Shown here in pieces: positions 57,292-64,000 of a stretch of 64,000 nucleotides of DNA. The stretch lies in assembly GCA_038277395.1 (NCBI GenBank), contig CM076191.1, positions 23,470,983 to 23,534,982 on the forward strand, written 5' to 3'. The first letter of the stretch is position 1; each line of letters starts with the position of its first letter. Made by a program: the position numbers and the translations under genes. The notes under the pieces were generated by a model. It was not told where the DNA came from, ran no database searches, and saw nothing but the letters and a program-made list of their open reading frames with translations. The DNA is from Dryocosmus kuriphilus. Its lineage: Eukaryota > Arthropoda > Insecta > Hymenoptera > Cynipidae.

Positions 57292-57958
57292 ACCAGCTAG
57301 AAGAAATTACCAACGTAGGCATGTTGATACCCGTGGTATTGATGAAACCTGGCAAGCTGATCTTGTAGAAATGCAACTGCACGAGAGAGACAACAAAGGA
57401 TACAAATACATCTTAACTGTAATTGACATATTTTCAAAATTTGCTTGGGCTCTTCCTGTAAAATCCAAGAAGGGTGAAGATGTAACTGCAGCCATGAAAT
57501 CTATACTCGACAAAGGACGTGTACCAAAAAATTTACATGTTGATAGAGGCAAAGAATTTTACAATACCCATTTTGAAAATCTTATGAAGCGATATAGTAT
57601 AAATTTGTACTCTACATTCAGTAATTTAAAAGCATCAATTTGCGAGCGATTTAATCGTACTTTAAAAAATAAAATGTGGATGCAATTTAGCTTACAAGGA
57701 AATTATAAGTGGTTAGATATTTTGAAAGATTTAGTTTTATCTTACAACGATACTAAACATCGCACTATTGGAATAAAACCAAACGATGTTACTAAACAAA
57801 ATGAGAAAAAATTGTTGTTTAATGCATACAAAAATTATCGTGTGAAACAAGTAGCGGAGAAAACTAAATTTAATGTTGGAGATAAAGTTCGTATAAGTAA
57901 GTTTAAGCATGTTTTCGAGAAAGGTTATACACCAAATTGGACCACTGAAATAACTTAA
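57251..57958 (+). CDS. Retroviral-type integrase (Polinton c-integrase), C-terminus short
   Basis: Inserts the element by 6 bp staggered joining. The rve core has the catalytic triad in WQADLVEM (first Asp), HVDRGKEF (second Asp, with an FYN block after) and KASICERFNRTLKNKMW (Glu). The N-terminal part PARRNYQRRHV is basic. The frame continues through YNDTKHRTIG and VGDKVRISKFKHVFEKGYTPNW and stops at WTTEIT, where related proteins continue into an SH3-like end and a chromodomain. No such tail is recognisable after 57,958, so the protein is C-terminally truncated. The core is intact. Confidence 0.93.
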   Translation: MDEGKLQLVKELHKPARRNYQRRHVDTRGIDETWQADLVEMQLHERDNKGYKYILTVIDIFSKFAWALPVKSKKGEDVTAAMKSILDKGRVPKNLHVDRGKEFYNTHFENLMKRYSINLYSTFSNLKASICERFNRTLKNKMWMQFSLQGNYKWLDILKDLVLSYNDTKHRTIGIKPNDVTKQNEKKLLFNAYKNYRVKQVAEKTKFNVGDKVRISKFKHVFEKGYTPNWTTEIT

Positions 57959-58026
57959 CTTATGTTTATTTAAATTTTCACTTTGTTAAAATACATGGTT
58001 TTTCTGTTAATGTATAAAGCCGCCGT

Positions 58027-58767
58027 TTACATATTTTTCAGTTTCGGTAATTTCTCAATCACTTCTTCGCAAACATTCTGAATATAAAAAGTGATAATCT
58101 CTAGAAACAGACTTTCAAATCGCATAAGATTTAAAAATACAAGTTTTTTCATTGCCTTCTTCTTTACACTTATATAATTTTTTTCTAGATAAGATTTAAT
58201 GCTTTTTACACAAGGTGATTTAACTTTACACCAAACACTTTCAGCAGTGGTTTCAATTATAATATCTTTTGTACGTAGAAACGGTATAAAACTTTGTTCT
58301 AGAATATGCCTATCAATACAGAGACGGACTTCCTGAAGAACAGCAAACGTTGTTTCTTGTAGTGCAAATGGATAATATTTTCGAGTTTCAGCTTTTTCAA
58401 TTTGCTCCAAAACCACTATGTAGTCGCCATAAGATGTTGTCATGTGTATACGGAAATTTCCACAGTCTATGCTTTGTTGCTTCTCTTGACCACCAAAGTA
58501 CGATGAAATGATCCTGAAATAACTTTTGTACAATTTCCACTCTTCAGGATTTAAGGTTATACTTGCTCGAGGATGACTGGCTAGTAGTTTCACTGATGAG
58601 ACTAACTTTCCATTCTTTCTTAACTCTGCACCGACGACAATTGATTTTGTGAATGATGAATTCAGATTGTATGTGGTGGAGTGTAGCATTTGATTTCGAG
58701 GTGTATAATGCATGATGTTGACTACACTTAAGGCTTTCAAACACTGAGCATTAGTGTAAAACTTCAC
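58027..58767 (-). CDS. Uncharacterised 246-residue Polinton protein
   Basis: Intact minus-strand frame, convergent with the integrase. It is soluble-looking with no signal peptide or membrane segment. Visible blocks: an N-terminal half with MLHSTTYNLNSSFTKSIVVG, LLASHPRASITLNPEEWKLY and ISSYFGGQEKQQSIDCGNFR; a middle with YYPFALQETTFAVLQEVRLC; and a Lys-rich C-terminus. Part of the 5' region (about 58,590-58,740) is duplicated at 59,170-59,330. It is followed 15 bases upstream by the OB-fold-like gene on the same strand, so the two may form a unit for DNA handling. I do not recognise the family. Confidence 0.6.
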   Translation of the reverse strand: MKFYTNAQCLKALSVVNIMHYTPRNQMLHSTTYNLNSSFTKSIVVGAELRKNGKLVSSVKLLASHPRASITLNPEEWKLYKSYFRIISSYFGGQEKQQSIDCGNFRIHMTTSYGDYIVVLEQIEKAETRKYYPFALQETTFAVLQEVRLCIDRHILEQSFIPFLRTKDIIIETTAESVWCKVKSPCVKSIKSYLEKNYISVKKKAMKKLVFLNLMRFESLFLEIITFYIQNVCEEVIEKLPKLKNM

Positions 58768-58782
58768 ACTTTATGTATGTTT

Positions 58783-59091
58783 CTACATAAATTCAATCGA
58801 ATCGTAGCGTCCACCATGATATGCCATACAGAGAGCACCATCCTGACAGGATCTTTGTAGTCCCGAAAGCAGATTTTCATCTTTTCTTAGCATATCAGCG
58901 ATTCTCTCTGGTAGAAAAACTGAGAATTTGTTTTCTATGGTTATGAAAATTCGCGTTCCATATTTTGTTGCTGCTTTCTTGAAGTGTGTAATCTCATAGT
59001 TTTTATTTATTTCAAGTTCATCGAGCTTCTTCTTTGGAAGAAATTCCTTGTTCAGAGCAATTTTGTTTAGTTTTGAGAAATCCATCTTCAA
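58783..59091 (-). CDS. Small OB-fold-like protein (possible ssDNA-binding), intact copy
   Basis: The ATG at 59,085 (MDFSKLNKIALNKEFLPKKK) is preferred; an extra in-frame ATG lies two codons upstream. The pattern LELNKNYEITHFKKAATKYG, FITIENKFSVFLPERI, then DMLRKDENLLSGLQ resembles short five-stranded OB-like proteins common in insect Mavericks. A single-strand binding role in protein-primed replication is inference. A damaged paralogue lies at 59,489-59,680. Confidence 0.5.
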   Translation of the reverse strand: MKMDFSKLNKIALNKEFLPKKKLDELEINKNYEITHFKKAATKYGTRIFITIENKFSVFLPERIADMLRKDENLLSGLQRSCQDGALCMAYHGGRYDSIEFM

Positions 59092-59379
59092 TGCTTAATT
59101 TATTGAGAGTCAAGATATTAAAGTTTCTTATTAGATTTTTTATTTCTAATCGCACTTGTAGTTTGTAGTTTCACTGATGAGACTAACTTTCCATTCTTTT
59201 TTAACTCTGCACCGACGACAATTTGCTTTGTGAAGGATGAATTCAGATTGTATGTAGTGGAATGTAACATTTGATTTCTAGGTGCATGTATAACTCATGA
59301 TGATGATGCTGATCAATCTGAAGGCTTTCAATGACTGAGAATAAGTGCAATAAAACTACACACTTTATGTATTTTTCTT

Positions 59380-59680
59380 CATAAATTCAGTAGGATTATA
59401 ACGTCCCCCCAAATACTACATACATAGGTCACCATCTTCACTAGCTTTTTTTAGTTCTAGAAACAGATTTTCATCTTCTTTGAGTAAATCAACTATTCTG
59501 CCTGGCAAAAAAAACCGAGAATTTATTTTCTATGGTTACGAAAAATCTCGTTCCATATTTTGTTGCTGCTTTCTTGAAGTGTGTAATTTCATAGTTTTTA
59601 TTTATTTCAAGTTCATCGAGCTTCTTCGTTGGAAGGAATTCCTTGTTCAGAGCAATTATGTTTAGTTTTGAGAAATCCAT
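59380..59680 (-). pseudogene. OB-fold-like protein, second copy, frameshifted
   Basis: The first 55 codons (59,680-59,515) match the intact copy closely. An extra A in an A run near 59,505 shifts the frame just before the LPGRI block, which continues in the new frame with DENLF and ends in a lesion. It is a redundant copy decaying after the tandem duplication. Confidence 0.7.
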
Positions 59681-59840
59681 CTTTACTGATTAATTTGTTG
59701 AGAGTCAAGATATGAAAATTTCTTATTAGATTTTGCATTTCTAATCGCACTTCAATCACACGTTTCAGTTCTCGAATATTCTTTAGTAATATATTTAAAC
59801 GACTTTTTAACTCTTGCTGCTTTCCTTCACAATCTGACAT
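59613..59840 (-). CDS. Small helical ORF
   Basis: Seventy-five codons from 59,840: MSDCEGKQQELKSRLNILLK and RELKRVIEVRLEMQNL form a likely amphipathic helix or coiled coil. The last third overlaps the start of the OB-like second copy in a different frame. It may be a real small Polinton gene. Confidence 0.4.
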   Translation of the reverse strand: MSDCEGKQQELKSRLNILLKNIRELKRVIEVRLEMQNLIRNFHILTLNKLISKDGFLKTKHNCSEQGIPSNEEAR

Positions 59841-59989
59841 CTAACAGTAGACTGATGAATGAGAAGAACTGGCCAACTTTTATAAATCCTTACCCCCTCT
59901 ACTAGATTGTACAATATGATGCAATAAAGTTCTAGAAGGTTCTAGAATGCAGACAAAAGAAAATATGTTTGCTATACGTTTACTTAATT

Positions 59990-60229
59990 TTAGTCCACTG
60001 CATCCCTTCCTTCCTCCTCCTCCTCCTCCTCCACATCTATTTTAACAACTATATGACAGATTGTCTTCTTTACAGGATCCCACAAGATTCTTACTCCATC
60101 TTTTATAATAATTATAAACATCCCAGATACAGATAAATAAATTTCAGTGGGAGTTTTCACTATTTCTCGTACATCTTCAAAAAATTCCATCATTGAAATA
60201 CCTCTTTTTATATATTCACAATATTTCAC
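59990..60229 (-). CDS. Small ORF with acidic tail
   Basis: Seventy-nine codons from 60,229, with MMEFFEDVREIVKTPTEIYL, a hydrophobic strand-like core (SGMFIIIIKDGVRI) and a Glu-rich end (VEEEEEEEGRD). An internal start at MMEFF is possible. No family was recognised. It lies just inside the right terminal repeat on the same strand as its neighbours. Confidence 0.4.
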   Translation of the reverse strand: MKYCEYIKRGISMMEFFEDVREIVKTPTEIYLSVSGMFIIIIKDGVRILWDPVKKTICHIVVKIDVEEEEEEEGRDAVD

Positions 60230-60732
60230 TTACGATTCTACTGCCACCAAATGAGTTTCAAACAGAGGCAACTTTTAAGTGTGAAATCTAATAATAATGA
60301 GGAAACTCAAATTTAACACTTGTACTTTCTCAGATATTTCATCTGACTTTTCGCGTTGTGAACAACTTGAATGTTTAATGCTGACTGACAAAATTTAATA
60401 TGAAATGTACTTATATATTTACAATTAATGTAGGTACTATCTTTGTCTATTAATATCACCTTCTTTATCTTATAGTTCTAGAAGCATTTAGATTATAAGC
60501 AACACGTCTATACACGTTTGGAGTGTAATGCGCAATTAAGAAAATTCTTAGAAGATGACGTAATTTCTAAGAACGGACAAATTTCTAGGAAACAATATTT
60601 GTTAATTTTTCTGTAACAAACATTAGGGAAGCAATAAATTATGTCGATTAGATTACGCTGATGATGAGAAGAATCTGTCCTTGAAAGACCCTTTGACACA
60701 TTCCATAACTACGCGTTATTATTTCGACCCAT
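60230..60732. other. Polinton subterminal spacer
   Basis: No gene seen between the last small ORF and the right terminal repeat. Confidence 0.5.
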
Positions 60733-61516
60733 ACATTTCTTATCGATTCTCCCTTTGATATTTTGCCGACAGGAAATCTGACGTCATCTCTCAAGAATTC
60801 CATGTAACCTAATACTCTTGTTTACGCAATTTCTCAGAATTTTATATAATTTGATCCCCATTGTTTATGTTAAGATAAGAAAACTATGAGATATCAGGCG
60901 TCAACATTCTTATCACCGGAAGTGACTCACCATACCTGTTTGAACTTGCATGAAAATATGTAATATGACGTCATCTCTCAAGAATTCCATGTAACCTGAT
61001 ACTATTGTTTGTGTAATTTCTCAGAATTTTATGTAATTTGATACCCATTGTTTATGTTAAGATGAGAAAACTATGAGATAATAAAACATTATTCATACGT
61101 TGAACAGTCTTTACTCTTATTTTTAAATGTATTGTTTAAACATTCCACCATTATACACCACTCATCCTAACTCATTCATCTGATGTTTTCAATAACAAAT
61201 TCCTTATCAGTTATCCCTTTGATATTTACCGACAGGAAGCTGACGTCATATTTTTCAAAGATTTTGATTGATAAAACTCGCAATTGCGTATTATAATTAC
61301 TCAAGTCATCGAGAATCTAGAAGCTTAGCATAGGAGAAGGAAGGGGTGTAAGGGGGTCAAGGGAAATTGTTTTCGCCAATTTTATTACGCTCTGTAATTA
61401 ATGAGTCACATCGAACATTCTAGATGCTTAGCACGAACATGAACCACTTTATCTCTCGATGTCGGTAACTGTCGGTAACAGGAATTTGGGCTTAGAACCG
61501 GCCTATTACATCTACT
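60733..61516 (-). repeat. Polinton right terminal inverted repeat
   Basis: Complement of 43,089-43,741 with the same internal tandem duplication (blocks near 60,790 and 60,975). It has about 135 extra bases at 61,245-61,390 that the left repeat lacks. It ends TACATCTACT, followed by GACCAA. Confidence 0.93.
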
Positions 61517-61522
61517 GACCAA

Positions 61523-62540
61523 ATCAATCTGAGCAAATCTCGGCCGCTCTTTTTAATCAGCGTTTCCTCTACATCGCAATTTTTGAGAACTCATTTACTA
61601 CTAACTTTATACAATAGCGTTTTAACACATATATTCCCTAGGAATCGCATTCTTGAAAAAAAGGTCGGATTGAAAAATATTGTTTGTTCATGAGATGGTC
61701 TCCTGAATTATGCTTTTCAACAAACTCACATTGGGACGCAACCCAATTTTTTAATGCGAGACTTGGCATTTCTTCGAGTGTTATTGAATGCGAAGAAAGT
61801 CTAAAGCGAAATGAATACTATTTAATGCGAGAATTCGCATTACTTTGAATGTGATTAAATAAATTTGAAATCTTTATAATATAAAATTATTTTTTAATGC
61901 GAACGGTCGCCTGAAATGTTTTTGAGTCTACACGAAATGCGACTTATAATGCGAATTCTGCAGAAATTATAATTGAATTGCATTAAAATGTTAATACTTC
62001 TTAATACGTTTCAATTCGAAGTTTTTTCTCAGGAATACTAACCCTATTCCAGTGCTGTCAGGTCTACGGATATTTCTACAGATCTGAAAAAATTTGGACA
62101 AATCTCGGATTTCTGAAGAATTTGAAAAAATTTGATCGAAATCTGAAGATTTTTTTCAGTGTTCCATGTTTTGTTAAAGTTTGTATCAAATTTGCCAAAT
62201 TAGCTAAAGGGAATCAATCGCAAAATTTAAAGGTTGAAGCTTTTAAAAATTTGTAGTAACTATAAATTTTGTGTTTGTACTCCTTCTATTTGTAAAAGAA
62301 TAAAATGCAAACAAAATTTTCGGATTTTTATTTTAATAAAAATATAAAATAATGGAAGATTAATTTTAAAATATTCTACAAACAGTGATAAAAAAAGTAA
62401 TAAATTTAAAACTTTATTTTTAATAATAAAAAATATATTTAACGCTAAGACTAATGTTTAAGTTTAAATATTTTCAGGCTTCGAAGTGCTCTATGGCAGT
62501 AAAAAGAAAAGAAAATAATTTAAATTTACTCAAACTTCAA
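61523..62540. other. Non-coding stretch with AATGCGA words
   Basis: Apart from the LINE fragment continuation at 61,517-61,560, no gene is seen. AATGCGA and its complement recur loosely at 61,750-61,960. Confidence 0.5.
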
Positions 62541-62549
62541 ATTCTTTTA

Positions 62550-63160
62550 AATCATGAAATCTATTTTTCCTGTAAAATTGACCATTTTTTCCAATATATC
62601 CTATGCAATTTGAAAATTATTCCAGCAAAATGGAAATTTATTCATTTTTTCAGAATTTTTTACATTTCAAACATGAAATATACTTTTCCAAAAAATTGGC
62701 AATTTTTATCAATTCTTGTCCAGTTTTTCTTACACAGTTTTGGAAATTATTCTAGCAAAGTAAAAATTTATTCATTTTTTTCGGAATTTTTTACATTTAA
62801 ATGATGAGTTCTACTTTTCTTGCAAAACTGACAATTTTGTTCAATTTTTCCTATAAAATTTTGGAAATTATTCCAGAAAAATAGACTCATTTTTTCAACA
62901 TATACTTTTCCTAAAAAATTGTCAATTTTTACCAATTTTTGTCCAATTTTTCTTATACAGTTCTTGAAATTATTCTAGAAAAATAAAAATTTATTCATTT
63001 TTTCGGAATTTTTTCCATTTTATTCATGAAATATAATTTTCTTATAAAATTTAAAATTTTTACCAATTCTCGTCCAATTTCTCGTATACAATTTTGGAAA
63101 TTATTTTAGCAAAATGAAAATTTGTTCACTTTTTTCGGAATTTTTTTTTTATTTATATCA
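62550..63160. repeat. Tandem repeat, period about 125 bp, five copies
   Basis: GGAAATTATT(C/T) occurs near 62,610 (variant), 62,741, 62,863, 62,967 and 63,091, each followed by AGCAAAATGAAAATTTATTCA-type and CATGAAATAT-type blocks. The copies are diverged and non-coding. Confidence 0.75.
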
Positions 63161-64000
63161 TGAAATATAAGTTCGAAATGCTCTATGGAACTAAAAAGAG
63201 TATATATAAAAATAATAATTTAAGATCCCTTGAAAATAAAATAAATTCAATTTATTCCGACAAGTTCTATAGAAATCCCCTAAAGTCCCTTAAAATCATT
63301 AGAAATCATAGAAATTCTTTAACATCCCTTGAAAGTTTCGAAGTCTCTAGAAATTAGTTAAAATACTTTAAAATCCCTTGCAACCTTTGCAAATCATAAA
63401 AATCTGTTGTCCTATTGAAATTAGTAGACATCATTCTAAATCCCTGGAAATAATTGTAATTGTTAGAGATTTAATCAAATCTTTTATACCTTTTAAAATT
63501 CCTTAAAATACCTTGAAATACCTTAAAATCCCCTGAAATCTGCGGAAATCGTAAAAATCCATTGAAATAAATTACTACAAAATTTTGAGAATTCCCTTGA
63601 AACTTTTAAAACCTCTTGAAATTCTTCAGAATCAGTAAATACCTCAAAATCTTTACAATTTTTTGAAATATCTAAAAATCCCATGAAATCTTTAGAAATA
63701 GTATAAAATTCTTTGAAATTACTACAATATTTTTTGAAATCCCTTCAAATTTTTGGAATCTCCTGAAATTCTTTGGCATCTTTTAAAATAACATAAAATC
63801 TTTAGAATCCTTTGCAATTTTTTTAATTCCTTCATATCTGTTTCAGTCGTTGAAATCCGTAGAAATCCCTTGAAATAAAATGGAATTTATTCACTACAAT
63901 TCTCTAGAAATTCGTTCAAATCCCTTAAAATCTCCTGAAATCTTTTGAAATCTTTCAAATTTAATAAAATAAGTAGAAATTATTTGAAATCCCTTGAATA
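63161..64000. repeat. Degenerate CCCTTGAAAT short-unit repeat
   Basis: CCCTTGAAAT, CTTTAGAAAT and TAAAATC words recur every 12-30 bases to the window end. It is low-complexity AT-rich repeat without coding content. Confidence 0.6.

Larger units (their letters stand above)
58590..59760. repeat. Tandem duplication, period about 590 bp
   Basis: 58,590-59,160 and 59,165-59,760 are diverged direct copies: AGTTTCACTGATGAGACTAA occurs near 58,590 and near 59,167, and the ATTGAGAGTC/GTTGAGAGTC block occurs near 59,100 and 59,700. It duplicates the start of the 246-residue gene and the whole OB-like gene. Confidence 0.85.
43089..61516. mobile_element. Polinton/Maverick element, 18.4 kb
   Basis: It is bounded by identical 6 bp GACCAA at 43,083-43,088 and 61,517-61,522, the target-duplication size known for Polintons. 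It has terminal inverted repeats starting AGTAGATGTA and ending TACATCTACT. The gene set is diagnostic: protein-primed family B polymerase, retroviral-type integrase, FtsK/A32-type ATPase, adenain-like protease and capsid genes. Genes on both strands form blocks, with a divergent start at 55,029-55,076. Later insertions inside are a 716 bp poly(A)-tailed retroelement and a Tigger transposon. Multiple frameshifts make it non-autonomous. Confidence 0.97.

Noticed and set aside
62550..64000. Regularly spaced repeats considered as a CRISPR array
   Set aside because: The units are diverged, AT-rich and contiguous without unique spacers, and the genome is eukaryotic. It is a decayed tandem repeat.

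Overview
The window is eukaryotic, AT-rich and dominated by transposable elements. The mix of element families (mariner, Tigger, hAT, non-LTR retrotransposons, Polinton/Maverick), short GT-AG introns inside transposases and A/T-rich satellites points to an insect genome. I cannot name the order from the sequence alone. No intact host gene is visible. The only host-like coding trace is a broken ABCC-type ABC transporter nucleotide-binding domain at the extreme left (1-613).

Layout. (1) 1-7.9 kb: the ABC pseudogene, non-coding DNA, and two copies of a repeat family with GCGCTTCGCGC motifs; a 1.3 kb mariner sits in the second copy. (2) 7.95-29.55 kb: I read this as one giant inverted repeat, a palindromic 'snap-back' derivative of a Polinton-like element. 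Its outer arms carry mirror-image remnants of a capsid-like gene and of a gene joining a D-x-Q-G-F/KE domain to an adenain-like protease. Further in, both arms carry an AAAAT-type satellite and a 1.9 kb AT-rich stretch, and they meet at a 29 bp centre near 21,251. A non-LTR retrotransposon (itself hit by an apparently intact hAT) and a second, internally deleted relative interrupt the two arms. (3) 29.55-43.08 kb: mostly non-coding, with a third GCGCTTCGCGC repeat (minus strand), a tRNA-like Pol III promoter, a 586 bp near-perfect palindrome with a hammerhead-ribozyme-like core in each arm, and a GC-rich island. (4) 43,089-61,516: an 18.4 kb Polinton/Maverick with 6 bp target duplications (GACCAA) and long terminal inverted repeats, inserted in an old LINE fragment. 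(5) 61.5-64 kb: non-coding tandem and degenerate AT-rich repeats.

The Polinton encodes, left to right: protein-primed family B DNA polymerase (+, broken), a D-x-Q-G-F/KE protein (-), probable major capsid (-, split by a Tigger transposon), minor capsid (-), adenain-like protease (-, one stop), a phospholipase A2-like plus hydrophobic pX-like protein (-, one frameshift), packaging ATPase (+), a DUF8207-like protein (+), a GPPG-containing structural protein (+), a retroviral-type integrase (+, short C-terminus), an unrecognised 246-residue protein (-), a small OB-fold-like protein (-, tandemly duplicated) and two small ORFs. Together these supply replication, integration, capsid assembly, maturation and packaging, but breaks in polymerase, capsid, protease and PLA2 genes make this copy non-autonomous.

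Homology statements rest on motif recognition by eye; no database search was run.
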